The notes below the pieces were generated by a model. The model was not told where the DNA came from. It searched no databases and saw nothing but the letters and a program-made list of their open reading frames with translations. Shown here piece by piece: positions 1 through 7,200 of a stretch of DNA of 42,006 bases (position 1 is its first letter; the number at the start of each line of letters is the position of its first letter). The stretch is from Marinimicrobium sp. (GTDB lineage: Bacteria > Pseudomonadota > Gammaproteobacteria > Pseudomonadales > Cellvibrionaceae): contig DAHVRW010000003.1 of assembly GCA_027322215.1 (NCBI GenBank), positions 1-42,006 on the forward strand, in the 5' to 3' direction. The translations under genes were made by a program, and so were the position numbers.

Positions 1-116
1 TCGGCAAGCAGTTTGATGTGACCCGTGAGCGAATTCGGCAGATTGAAGCTAAAGCTCTGCGCAAGCTGCGCCATCCGTCTCGCTCGGATCATCTGCGAAG
101 CTTTTTGGACGAATAA
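1..116 (+). CDS. rpoD: RNA polymerase sigma-70 factor RpoD, C-terminal end (partial)
   Basis: The reading frame enters from the left edge and ends at TAA 114-116. The visible 37 residues begin [19 protein letters not shown] and continue through a RKLRHPSR stretch to a SFLDE terminus. This is the second half of the region 4.2 helix-turn-helix of the primary sigma factor, which contacts the -35 element, plus the conserved RpoD C-terminus. Only the end is present, so nothing can be said of its start or promoter. A strong terminator follows, so rdgC is probably a separate unit. Confidence 0.95.
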   Translation, partial: GKQFDVTRERIRQIEAKALRKLRHPSRSDHLRSFLDE

Positions 117-139
117 CCGTTCGTCCAAACCGCCCTTAT

Positions 140-178
140 CAGCCCCGGTCCGCTAATCCGGCCGGGGCTGTTTCATTT
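140..178 (+). terminator. Rho-independent terminator after rpoD
   Basis: A 9-bp perfect stem is formed by CAGCCCCGG (140-148) and CCGGGGCTG (162-170), with a T-rich tail (TTTCATTT) from 171. It starts 24 nt after the rpoD stop codon and is oriented to end rpoD transcription. Confidence 0.85.
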
Positions 179-236
179 GTGCGATGGCGCTTACCCATGC
201 GCCTTGTTCCAATAGCGTCGTACTCCAGGATTGCCC

Positions 237-1142
237 ATGTGGTTTAAAAACCTACGTCTGTACCGTTTTACCGAAACGTGCACTCTGACCCCCGAAACCC
301 TGCAGGAAGCCCTGCTCAAGAACCCCTTCCACCCCTGTGGCAAGATGGATACAAAACGCAGCGGCTGGTCACCACCGCTGGGGCACCAGGGCACGGAGTA
401 TGTTCAGGCTGCACACGGGTATATGATGATTTGCTCGAAGCGCCAGGAAAAGCTGCTTCCCGCAGCGGTGGTGAACGAGCATCTGGAAGAGAAGGTTCAG
501 GAAATTCAGGCTGAAGAAGGCCGCCCTGTAGGGCGTAAAGAACGGCAAACCCTGAAAGACGAGATCATCTTTTCGTTGCTACCCCAGGCATTCAGCAAGT
601 CCGCCCGGGATTTTGCCTATATTGCTCCACGGGAGGGCCTGATTGTGGTTAACGCCGCATCGGCCAAACGAGCAGAGGATCTTCTCAGCCAGTTGCGCGA
701 ATCTCTGGGCAGCCTGAAAGTGATCCCCCTCAACCCCACCCAGGCCCCCACGCAGCTGATGACCGAGTGGGTGCGCACCGGCACGCCGCCGGAGGATTTC
801 GAGCTGGGCGAAGACTGTGAGCTCCAGGCCGGCAAAGATAGCCGGATTATTCGCTGCCGCCACCAGGATTTGACCGCACCCGAGATAAGCAGCCACCTGG
901 ACAGCGGCATGTATGTGAGCCGTTTAGCACTGACTTGGAAAGACAGCATTCACTTTGTGCTCAACGATCAGTTCGCGCTCACGCAACTGAAGTTTGAAGA
1001 CAGTCTTAAAGAGCAGGCGCTGGACCGCGACCCGGAATCCGCTGCGGAGCAATTCGATGCGGAGTTTGCGTTTATGGCGCTGGAATTATCCGCCCTCATA
1101 CAGGCGCTGCTAAAAGCATCCGGCGGCCCCGCCGAAGCCTAA
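237..1142 (+). CDS. rdgC: Recombination-associated protein RdgC
   Basis: RdgC is a nucleoid-associated DNA-binding protein that forms a ring around double-stranded DNA and restrains RecA-dependent recombination. The protein starts MWFKNLRLYRF, like the family (E. coli begins MLWFKNL), and keeps the family length of about 300 residues. The motif NPFHPCG near residue 30 and the stretch LPAAVVNEHLEEKV are typical of the N-terminal domain. A TTG at 231 would add two residues, but AGGA at 227-230 sits 6 nt before the ATG at 237, so I chose the ATG. It follows rpoD on the same strand but is separated by a terminator. Confidence 0.95.
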   Translation: MWFKNLRLYRFTETCTLTPETLQEALLKNPFHPCGKMDTKRSGWSPPLGHQGTEYVQAAHGYMMICSKRQEKLLPAAVVNEHLEEKVQEIQAEEGRPVGRKERQTLKDEIIFSLLPQAFSKSARDFAYIAPREGLIVVNAASAKRAEDLLSQLRESLGSLKVIPLNPTQAPTQLMTEWVRTGTPPEDFELGEDCELQAGKDSRIIRCRHQDLTAPEISSHLDSGMYVSRLALTWKDSIHFVLNDQFALTQLKFEDSLKEQALDRDPESAAEQFDAEFAFMALELSALIQALLKASGGPAEA

Positions 1143-1187
1143 ACAGCCACCTGTTTCCCCACTGTTGCCCCTAACCAGATCGTCAAA

Positions 1188-1214
1188 CCATCCGGACGCC
1201 TGGTGTCCGGATGG
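1188..1214 (+). terminator. Perfect 10-bp hairpin after rdgC, possible terminator
   Basis: CCATCCGGAC (1188-1197) and GTCCGGATGG (1205-1214) are perfect inverted repeats with a 7-nt loop, 45 nt past the rdgC stop. There is no T-tract after the stem, so it may be a 3'-end stabilising hairpin or a rho-assisted site rather than an intrinsic terminator. Confidence 0.45.
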
Positions 1215-1303
1215 CGGCACCTGCCACCGCCTATTCTGTCGGCAACTCAGTTTTCACCTATTTTGTGAAACGCCCCACAGCGCGCCTTTTAAACGAGGCA
1301 ATT

Positions 1304-1332
1304 TTGCACAAGAAACCATTTGTATATATAAA
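1304..1332 (+). promoter_or_regulatory. Sigma-70 promoter for the intergenic transcript
   Basis: TTGCAC (1304-1309), a 17-nt spacer and TATAAA (1327-1332) match the sigma-70 consensus well. The expected start of transcription is near 1339-1341. The only clear intrinsic terminator downstream on this strand is at 1582-1607, so the predicted product is about 270 nt long. The call rests on motif matching alone. Confidence 0.6.
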
Positions 1333-1339
1333 AGTAAAT

Positions 1340-1607
1340 CGGTATAAAGGACCCCTGTTTTCAGTAACCGACAAATACCTTTCGACAGCCACAGATGCGT
1401 CCAAGAGCTGAGCCTCCTAAAACCGAGGTCAGATAAAAATACGAGGACGCGCGATGCGTTCCCGACAAACCAGCCTCAACGGCAGTCGTCTTTGGGATAG
1501 CTATGTGGGTGATCGCCGCCGCGACGTGACGTCCCGGATGGATTTTTCAGGCAAAACGGTCAGTCGTTTTCCAGTTGCTTTGCCCCGCTTTATGCGGGGC
1601 TTTTTTT
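1340..1607 (+). ncRNA. Candidate intergenic small RNA, about 270 nt, family not recognised
   Basis: The span is bounded by a good sigma-70 promoter and a strong intrinsic terminator with no convincing gene between. It can fold: GCGTCC (1397-1402) pairs with GGACGC (1445-1450) around an inner CCTC/GAGG stem. Several GGA triplets (AAGGA 1347-1351, GAGGA 1443-1447, GGGA 1494-1497, CGGATGGA 1535-1542) recall CsrA/RsmA-binding RNAs, but this is weak evidence. The alternative is a leader or mRNA for the small reading frame at 1454-1654, which has a decent ribosome binding site. I do not recognise it as 6S RNA, tmRNA, RNase P RNA or SRP RNA. Confidence 0.45.
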
Positions 1608-1654
1608 CTGCTGTAGAAGTAATTGCCGAAGTAAAGTTTCTGTTTTGGGAGTGA
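1454..1654 (+). CDS. Possible small protein of 66 residues, doubtful
   Basis: An ATG at 1454 is preceded by GAGGA at 1443-1447 at acceptable spacing, which is the main argument for translation. The predicted peptide is basic in its first half (SRLWDSYVGDRRRDVTSR) and has no domain I recognise. The argument against is that the intrinsic terminator at 1582-1607 lies inside the frame, and residues after about 43 are simply the translated hairpin and T-tract. If translated at all, it could be a leader peptide whose translation affects that terminator. A spurious frame within a small RNA is as likely. Confidence 0.2.
   Translation: MRSRQTSLNGSRLWDSYVGDRRRDVTSRMDFSGKTVSRFPVALPRFMRGFFSAVEVIAEVKFLFWE
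1582..1607 (+). terminator. Rho-independent terminator of the intergenic transcript
   Basis: GCCCCGC (1582-1588) pairs with GCGGGGC (1594-1600) across a 5-nt loop and is followed directly by seven T residues (1601-1607). This is one of the strongest intrinsic terminators in the window. No recognised gene lies just upstream, which is the main support for a small transcript here. Confidence 0.85.
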
Positions 1655-1686
1655 TCGAAAGCCGGCGCTCTGTTTAGGTGCTGCGG

Positions 1687-1780
1687 TCACGCTTGGCCTT
1701 CCCGGACACGCCGTAAATACGTCCCTGTAGGCTCGGCTTCAGCATCCATGCTGAAGACGGTCCGAGAAGGCCAAACGTGA
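1687..1780. repeat. Long hairpin element, probable dispersed intergenic repeat
   Basis: The 94-bp element has long complementary ends: TCACGCTTGGCCTTC at the left and GAAGGCCAAACGTGA at the right pair with one mismatch, extended by GGA/TCC. Inside lies a perfect hairpin, CTTCAGCAT (1737-1745) with ATGCTGAAG (1748-1756). The internal string around CGCCGTAAATACGTCCCTGTAGGCTCGG resembles a repeat I recall as dispersed in intergenic regions of marine gammaproteobacteria; that identity is from memory. No second copy occurs in this window. Confidence 0.55.
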
Positions 1781-1857
1781 TCTTCGCTGTGCGAAACTGA
1801 AAATCTCGGAAAGATAAGAAAGAAGGATAGCGAAAACTGAAATAGGCCGGTTTGCCA

Positions 1858-1946
1858 GCTAACGGCTCAGGTTAATCCTCTAGCACGCGTTGTGTGCTAG
1901 AGAATTAACCTGCTCATACAAAGTGCTAACACAGACCACCGTTAGC
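1858..1946 (-). terminator. Large nested inverted repeat overlapping the lipA stop, likely lipA 3' end structure
   Basis: The core is CAGGTTAAT (1868-1876) plus CTCTAGCAC (1878-1886), pairing with GTGCTAGAG (1894-1902) plus ATTAACCTG (1904-1912). This gives an 18-bp stem with one mismatched pair and a 7-nt loop. A further perfect pair, GCTAACGG (1858-1865) with CCGTTAGC (1939-1946), encloses it and includes the lipA stop codon. There is no T-tract after the stem on the lipA strand, so termination efficiency is uncertain. Confidence 0.5.
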
Positions 1947-2952
1947 CGTGCTTTTGTACCACCTCAACACGCCCTACCTCTTCCCCATGGGCCTGTTTGT
2001 CGGCGTGGTAGCTGGAGCGCACCAGAGGGCCGCAGGCGGCACGTTTGAAGCCCAGCTCTTCAGCCAGGCGGGTGTACTCGTCAAACTCGTCCGGGTGCAC
2101 ATAGCGATCCACGGGCAAATGATCTTTGGATGGACGCAGATACTGGCCAATGGTCAGCATATCGATATCATGGGCGCGCATATCCCGCATTACTTCGAAA
2201 ATTTCTTCTTTGGTCTCACCCAAACCCACCATCAAACCCGACTTGGTGAGCACATCAGGGCGGCGCTGTTTGTATTGCTTGAGCAGCTCCAGCGACCACT
2301 TATAATTGGCGCCGGGGCGCGCCTGCCGATAGAGACGGGGGACGGTTTCCAGGTTGTGGTTAAACACGTCCGGCGCTTCCGCTTCCAGAATGTCCAGAGC
2401 GACATCCATACGGCCGCGAAAGTCCGGGGTCAGAATTTCTACCTGCAAGCCAGGGCTATGCTGACGCGCTTCGCGGATACAGTCGGCAAAGTGCTGAGCA
2501 CCCCCATCGCGCAGATCATCCCGATCCACCGAGGTAATGACCACATAGCTGAGTTTCATCTCGGCGATGGCCTCAGCTAACTGACGCGGTTCGTCCACGT
2601 CCAGGGGGTTGGGTTTGCCGTGGCCCACGTCGCAAAACGGACAGCGGCGGGTGCAAATTTCACCCATGATCATAAACGTGGCGGTGCCGCCGCTGAAACA
2701 CTCGCCCAGGTTGGGGCAGTTGGCCTCTTCGCACACGGAGGCCAGTTTGTGTTTGCGCAAAATGCGTTTGATGCGGTCCACCTCTGGCGAGGCGGGCACC
2801 CGCACACGAATCCAGTCCGGCTTACGCTCAAGGTTGTCGGAAGCGATTACCTTAACGGGAATCCGCTCGACCTTGGCGGCGTCGCGCAATTTTTCTCCCT
2901 GGCGCAGGCGCCGGGTGCGTTTGACGGGTTGCAGCTCTGGGGTATCGGACAT
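1942..2952 (-). CDS. lipA: Lipoyl synthase
   Basis: LipA is a radical-SAM enzyme that inserts two sulfur atoms into the octanoyl chain carried by lipoyl domains of 2-oxoacid dehydrogenases and the glycine cleavage system. Both iron-sulfur clusters are visible. The auxiliary set is C74, C79, C85 ([12 protein letters not shown]) and the radical-SAM set is C100, C104, C107 (CTRRCPFC). The C-terminal RSSYHA motif carries the serine that ligates the auxiliary cluster. The 336-residue length is normal. It is the last gene of the minus-strand cluster and follows lipB by about 70 nt, so octanoyl transfer and sulfur insertion are encoded together. Confidence 0.97.
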   Translation of the reverse strand: MSDTPELQPVKRTRRLRQGEKLRDAAKVERIPVKVIASDNLERKPDWIRVRVPASPEVDRIKRILRKHKLASVCEEANCPNLGECFSGGTATFMIMGEICTRRCPFCDVGHGKPNPLDVDEPRQLAEAIAEMKLSYVVITSVDRDDLRDGGAQHFADCIREARQHSPGLQVEILTPDFRGRMDVALDILEAEAPDVFNHNLETVPRLYRQARPGANYKWSLELLKQYKQRRPDVLTKSGLMVGLGETKEEIFEVMRDMRAHDIDMLTIGQYLRPSKDHLPVDRYVHPDEFDEYTRLAEELGFKRAACGPLVRSSYHADKQAHGEEVGRVEVVQKHG

Positions 2953-3020
2953 CTTCGATCTCTACTGACGGGCTGTGACGGGTGACTGAGTCGACTTTGG
3001 AGAACGGGAATTGTACCTGA

Positions 3021-3674
3021 TTAATAGCCCAATTTCTGTACGAACTCGGCGACCAGGCGCTCCTGAACCTCTTTCAGAGCCGGCACGGGTGTAATCAGCT
3101 GTTTCATTTGTGTCATTTTTAACCCGCTGTAACCGCAGGGGTTAATGCGTTGAAATGGCTCCAGATCCATGGCCACATTAAGCGCCAGGCCATGAAAACT
3201 GCATCCCCGGCGCACACGCAAGCCCAACGACGCAATTTTCTGTTCCTGCACGTAAACCCCAGGGGCGTCGGCTTTGGCGTAGGCTTCAATATCGTAACTG
3301 GCCAGAACCGCCACCAAAACCTGCTCCAGTGCGCTCACCAGATCCCGAACGCCAAAGTTCAAACGGCGCAGGTTCAGCAGAGGATAAGCCACCAATTGAC
3401 CGGGACCATGGTAGGTTACCTGGCCGCCCCGGTCGGATTGTATAACGGGAATTTCGCCGGGCAACAGCAGATGTTCTGCCTTGCCCGCCTGCCCCTGAGT
3501 AAATACTGGCGGGTGTTCAACCAGCCAAAGCTCATCCGGGGTATCTGGGTCACGCTGGGAGGTGAATTCGCTCATTGCGTGCCAGACGTCCTGGTACTCG
3601 CGCAGCCCCAGGTCGTGAATCACCAACCGTTTTGAGCTCGGCGCTTTTGAACCCCGCACTTGTGAACCCGGCAC
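3021..3674 (-). CDS. lipB: Octanoyltransferase LipB
   Basis: LipB moves octanoate from acyl carrier protein to lipoyl domains, the first step of de novo lipoate synthesis. Signature motifs are [11 protein letters not shown] (residues 82-92), the lysine in [13 protein letters not shown] (K146) and the acyl-accepting cysteine in NPCGYSG (C180). The 217-residue length is typical. The chosen start is a GTG whose G is also the last base of the ybeD stop codon (TAGTG), suggesting translational coupling. It leaves 15 residues before the conserved [10 protein letters not shown] segment, so a slightly later GTG is possible. Confidence 0.95.
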   Translation of the reverse strand: MPGSQVRGSKAPSSKRLVIHDLGLREYQDVWHAMSEFTSQRDPDTPDELWLVEHPPVFTQGQAGKAEHLLLPGEIPVIQSDRGGQVTYHGPGQLVAYPLLNLRRLNFGVRDLVSALEQVLVAVLASYDIEAYAKADAPGVYVQEQKIASLGLRVRRGCSFHGLALNVAMDLEPFQRINPCGYSGLKMTQMKQLITPVPALKEVQERLVAEFVQKLGY

Positions 3675-3946
3675 TAAAGCACCATTTTCGTCAGCGGGCT
3701 TGCGCGCAGATCGTCGTTGATGGCCCGCAGCTGGTCTTCGCCCGTGGCGGTAATGCTGACGGTAAAAGACTGATAGCGGCCGTTGCGGCTATTGCGCACC
3801 CGCAGGCAAGTCTGGTCGAAATCCGGCGCATGGCGGCGCATCACCTGGATTACCAGTTGTTGCAAACCCTCTCCCGCATCCCCCAAGATTTTAATGGGGT
3901 AGTCGGGACAGGGAAATTCGATTTTGGGGGCTTTAGGTTCAGCCAT
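3674..3946 (-). CDS. ybeD: YbeD family protein (DUF493)
   Basis: This 90-residue protein matches the small YbeD/DUF493 family with an ACT-like fold and the typical ending, here LTKMVL (E. coli VRMVL). It has a [12 protein letters not shown] segment like E. coli VVEVVQRHAP. Its biochemical role is not established; the position between dacA and lipB is conserved in many gammaproteobacteria. An open frame extends upstream, but homologous sequence begins at MAEPKAPK. An AGGAGG lies 12 nt before this ATG, which is a long but usable spacing. The stop overlaps the lipB start by one base. Confidence 0.9.
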   Translation of the reverse strand: MAEPKAPKIEFPCPDYPIKILGDAGEGLQQLVIQVMRRHAPDFDQTCLRVRNSRNGRYQSFTVSITATGEDQLRAINDDLRASPLTKMVL

Positions 3947-4044
3947 GACAGCGAGGCGCCTCCTGAAAACACGGGTTAACTGGCGCTTATGGTAGCAGAT
4001 TCCCGTGGCCAGCGGGGCGCAAGGGGGCGCACTCTGCCGTCGCC

Positions 4045-4058
4045 ACGGTTTAAACCGT
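4045..4058. repeat. Perfect 14-bp palindrome between dacA and ybeD
   Basis: ACGGTTTAAACCGT is fully self-complementary and sits in the 149-bp gap between dacA and ybeD. As RNA it could form a short hairpin, but the T-tract (as A residues, 4061-4067) lies on the wrong side for minus-strand termination. It could also be a protein-binding site. Nothing else was recognised in this gap. Confidence 0.35.
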
Positions 4059-4095
4059 TCGAAAAAAACCTTCGGTAATCCGCGGTAATGGGCGT

Positions 4096-5250
4096 TTAAC
4101 TCAGGCCAAACAAACCCATGAAGAACAGTTTGATGTTTGACCACAGACGAGCGAAGAAACCCGCCTGCTCCACTTCTTCCATTGCCACCAGAGGCACGTC
4201 GGCCAAACGTTCGCCATTGAGGTCGATGGTCAAATTACCCAGCTCTTGACCTTGAGTAACCGGCGCTTTAATGGTTTCGTCGATGTGCATTTTGGCTTCA
4301 AGCGCACCCTGGCTGCCCCGCGGAATCGTCAAAACCAGATCATCCGCCACGCCCAGAGCTACGTCATCGGACTGTCCTGCCCACACGCGCGTGCGCCGTA
4401 ACTCCTCACCCGCGGTGTACACCGGCTGGGTTTGGTAGTACCGGAAACCATACGACAGTAGTTGCTGGGTTTCGGTGGCCCGCGCCGCTTCGCTGGCGGT
4501 CCCCATTACGACGGCAATAAGCCGCATTCCGTCGCGCTTAGCGGACGCCACGAGGCAATAACCAGCGGCGTCGGTGCTGCCGGTCTTCAGGCCGTCCACG
4601 CTGGGATCGCGGTACAGCAGCAGGTTGCGGTTGGCCTGATTGATGCCGTTGTACGAAAAATATTTTTCGCTGTATTTGCCGTAATGCTCTGGATAATCAT
4701 TGATGACGGCCCGGGCTATAATCGCCTGATCCCGGGCGGTGGTCAGGTGGCCTTCAGCGGGCCAACCCGTGGAGTTTTTAAACACGGTGTTGTGCATTCC
4801 CAGCAGTGCGGCTTTTTGGTTCATGATATCGACAAAGGCTTCTTCGCTACCGGCCACATGCTCGGCCAAGGCAATGCTGGCATCGTTGCCGGATTGAATA
4901 ATCACTCCGCGCAACAAATCTTCCACCGATACCTGCGTCCCTTCCTGAACAAACATTTTGGAGCCGCCTTTGCGCCACGCCTTAACGCTGATATTCACCA
5001 TATCGTTAAGGCCAAGGCGACCCTGTGCTATTTCTGAAGAGACGATATAACCGGTCATCAATTTGGTTAAACTCGCGGGCTCCACCTGCGTATCGGCGTT
5101 GTGTTCAACCAATACTTCACCGGTAACCGCGTCCACCAGCAGGTACGCCGTGGCGGAAAGCTTGGGCGTCGCTGGAATCAGTACCTGTTGCGCCTGCACG
5201 CTCACCGCGGCCAACAGGAACGCGGCTGCTAAAAAAAATCTTTTAACCAT
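4096..5250 (-). CDS. dacA: D-alanyl-D-alanine carboxypeptidase (PBP5/6 type)
   Basis: This is a low-molecular-weight penicillin-binding protein that trims the terminal D-Ala of peptidoglycan pentapeptides in the periplasm. A Sec signal peptide ends near AVSVQAQQ (about residue 20). The active-site motifs are SLTK (S60-K63), SGN (120-122) and KTG (222-224), followed by the PBP5 C-terminal beta domain. The last 18 residues (FFARLWSNIKLFFMGLFG) form an amphipathic helix like the PBP5 membrane anchor. It follows rlpA by about 50 nt within the same minus-strand cluster of cell-wall genes. Confidence 0.95.
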   Translation of the reverse strand: MVKRFFLAAAFLLAAVSVQAQQVLIPATPKLSATAYLLVDAVTGEVLVEHNADTQVEPASLTKLMTGYIVSSEIAQGRLGLNDMVNISVKAWRKGGSKMFVQEGTQVSVEDLLRGVIIQSGNDASIALAEHVAGSEEAFVDIMNQKAALLGMHNTVFKNSTGWPAEGHLTTARDQAIIARAVINDYPEHYGKYSEKYFSYNGINQANRNLLLYRDPSVDGLKTGSTDAAGYCLVASAKRDGMRLIAVVMGTASEAARATETQQLLSYGFRYYQTQPVYTAGEELRRTRVWAGQSDDVALGVADDLVLTIPRGSQGALEAKMHIDETIKAPVTQGQELGNLTIDLNGERLADVPLVAMEEVEQAGFFARLWSNIKLFFMGLFGLS

Positions 5251-5301
5251 GCTGAAATATCACTCTGTCTACGCTTGCAAAAAATGGTTGACCCACCAGC
5301 C

Positions 5302-6141
5302 TTATCGGTCGTAAACGATATGTGCCTGATTGATCTCGCCCCGGCGCAACACCTCTTGCACCTCATGTAACTGTACTGTGTCGATAAAGGGTCCAACACG
5401 AACTCGGTAGAGTTGGTCGTTACTGGGATTTAACACCAGCACCTTCTGTCCGGTCAGTGCCGACACCCGATCCGCCTGGAGGCGGGCCGCCGCCTCCGTG
5501 GAGAACGCCCCCACCTGTAAAAACGCGCTACCCGATCTCGTATCGTCTGCGGATGCCGTTGCGGTTTCCTCATAGGAGACCACGTTCAACGCCACCGATG
5601 CCGGCGTCTCCGGTGTAATGATTTCCACTTCAACCGGCGCCGTACCTTGAGCAACAAAACCCAGACGCTGCGCGGCGGCGTAGCTCAAGTCGATGATGCG
5701 CCCATCGTGAAACGGCCCGCGGTCATTCACCCGCACCACCACCGAACGCCCATTGTTCAAATTGGTCACGCGCACATAGGACGGAATGGGTAATTTTTTG
5801 TGCGCGGCGGTCATGGCGTACATATCGTACACCTCGCCGTTGGCCGTGTTGCGGCCGTGAAACTTTTTACCATACCAGGACGCTATGCCCTGTTCCTTAT
5901 AATCGCTCTCGTCTTCCAATAAATGATAGGTGCGGCCCAGTACTGTGTAGGGGTTGGCATTGCCGGCGCGCGTACGTACTTCCGGGCGCGGCACCGCATC
6001 CTGAACGTGGGACAAATCCACTGGCCGCGCTGGCCCTCGGTCCTGTTCCTGGTCGGACCTGTGCGAGCCCCCAGGCAAAGTGGTACACCCCACCAGATAC
6101 AGCCCGGCTACCACTAAAACGCCAACAATCCCGTGTTTCAC
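5302..6141 (-). CDS. rlpA: RlpA family lipoprotein, septal lytic transglycosylase with SPOR domain
   Basis: RlpA proteins are outer-membrane lipoproteins; some cleave denuded glycan strands at the septum. The lipobox LVGC places the lipidated cysteine at residue 19. A double-psi beta-barrel domain follows (EQGIASWYGKKFHGRNTANG to VVRVNDRGPF.DGRIIDLS, about residues 83-155). The C-terminal SPOR domain (about 205-279, starting FLQVGAFSTEAAA) binds denuded peptidoglycan. The start is a GTG overlapping the mltB stop (GTGA). The 279-residue length with one SPOR domain is typical. Confidence 0.93.
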   Translation of the reverse strand: MKHGIVGVLVVAGLYLVGCTTLPGGSHRSDQEQDRGPARPVDLSHVQDAVPRPEVRTRAGNANPYTVLGRTYHLLEDESDYKEQGIASWYGKKFHGRNTANGEVYDMYAMTAAHKKLPIPSYVRVTNLNNGRSVVVRVNDRGPFHDGRIIDLSYAAAQRLGFVAQGTAPVEVEIITPETPASVALNVVSYEETATASADDTRSGSAFLQVGAFSTEAAARLQADRVSALTGQKVLVLNPSNDQLYRVRVGPFIDTVQLHEVQEVLRRGEINQAHIVYDR

Positions 6142-7169
6142 TCCACAGCCTCCATCGCGGTTTTTATTTCCTGACTGAGCTGGTACACCGCCAGAGCGTA
6201 CATGTGGCTGCGATTATATCGGGTAATGACGTAAAAGTTCTGCGTACCAAACCAAAATTCTTCGCCAAAGCTACCTTCCAGCTGCAACGCTTGCGCCGGT
6301 GTGTCATCGGGCAAAGGCAAGATAGGTTCCAGGCCGCGCTCGCGCCATACCGCCAACGATGTGGACGGTGGATCGATTCGGTTCATATCCGCCGTCTTAA
6401 GCGCACCTTCTTTTGCGGAATCCTGTTGGCGGGCTCTAAACAATACGGGCTCACCGGGTCGCCAGCCGTGAACGCTAAAATAATTGGCCACGCTCCCGAT
6501 CGCGTCGACGGGGTTATTCCAAATATCCGCAAAACCGTCACCATCGAAGTCGACGGCGTAGTGGCGATAACTGGACGGCATAAATTGGCCGTACCCCATG
6601 GCTCCGGCATAAGACCCTTTAAAGTCCAGAGGGTTCTGTTCATGTTCGCGGGTCAACAGCAAATAGTTTTTTAGCTCACTGCGAAAAAACGGCGCACGTG
6701 GTGGGTAATCAAAGGCGAGCGTCGTCAGTGCATCAATCACTCGATGGCTGCCCATATTGCGGCCGTAGTTGGTTTCCACACCGATAATCGCGACCACTAC
6801 CTCGGCCGGCACGCCGTACTTTTGTTCGGCACGGGCCAGCGCCTCTTGGTGTTCTTGCCAGAACGCGACACCGTTATTCACTCGTAGCGGTACCACAAAG
6901 ATGGGCCGGTATTCTTTCCAGCTACGCACACGCTCGGCGGGGCGGGCAATCGCATCCAGAATGTTTTGCTGTCGCTGGGCGTGGGATAGCCACTGCTCCA
7001 GTTGGTCACGGGCAAAGCCGTGATCCGATACCAGCTCATCGATAAACGCTACCGCTTCCGGATGGGCTCGATAATCCGCACGCGCGGCGGTGGCCAGTAA
7101 CATTACTAACACCGTGCTCAAGACCCACCGAACACACCGAGTCGTATAGTTGAAATCAAGAATCATCAT
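6138..7169 (-). CDS. mltB: Lytic murein transglycosylase B
   Basis: MltB/Slt35-type enzymes cleave the MurNAc-GlcNAc bond and form 1,6-anhydro ends. The catalytic glutamate lies in IIGVETNYGRNMG (E132), and the family motif YAGAMGYGQFMPSSYRHYAVDFDGDG follows at about residues 187-212. The N-terminus carries a hydrophobic segment (WVLSTVLVMLLATAARA) without a lipobox cysteine. The protein is therefore probably secreted and soluble or N-terminally anchored, unlike lipidated E. coli MltB. The start may be either of two adjacent ATGs, with GGAG at suitable spacing. It overlaps rlpA. Confidence 0.93.
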   Translation of the reverse strand: MMILDFNYTTRCVRWVLSTVLVMLLATAARADYRAHPEAVAFIDELVSDHGFARDQLEQWLSHAQRQQNILDAIARPAERVRSWKEYRPIFVVPLRVNNGVAFWQEHQEALARAEQKYGVPAEVVVAIIGVETNYGRNMGSHRVIDALTTLAFDYPPRAPFFRSELKNYLLLTREHEQNPLDFKGSYAGAMGYGQFMPSSYRHYAVDFDGDGFADIWNNPVDAIGSVANYFSVHGWRPGEPVLFRARQQDSAKEGALKTADMNRIDPPSTSLAVWRERGLEPILPLPDDTPAQALQLEGSFGEEFWFGTQNFYVITRYNRSHMYALAVYQLSQEIKTAMEAVE

Positions 7170-7186
7170 AGGCTCCAGGCCCGCAA

Positions 7187-7192
7187 ATTATA
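7187..7192 (-). promoter_or_regulatory. Possible internal -10 element before mltB
   Basis: On the minus strand a perfect TATAAT lies at 7192-7187 in the 31-bp gap between rodA and mltB. No good -35 hexamer is seen 16-18 nt upstream. If used, the transcript would begin about 10 nt before the mltB ATG. Low confidence. Confidence 0.25.
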
Positions 7193-7200
7193 CGTTGGGG

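Noticed and set aside
1165-1411. Two small plus-strand frames after rdgC.
   Set aside because: They overlap each other, cross the hairpin and the promoter, and lack ribosome binding sites.
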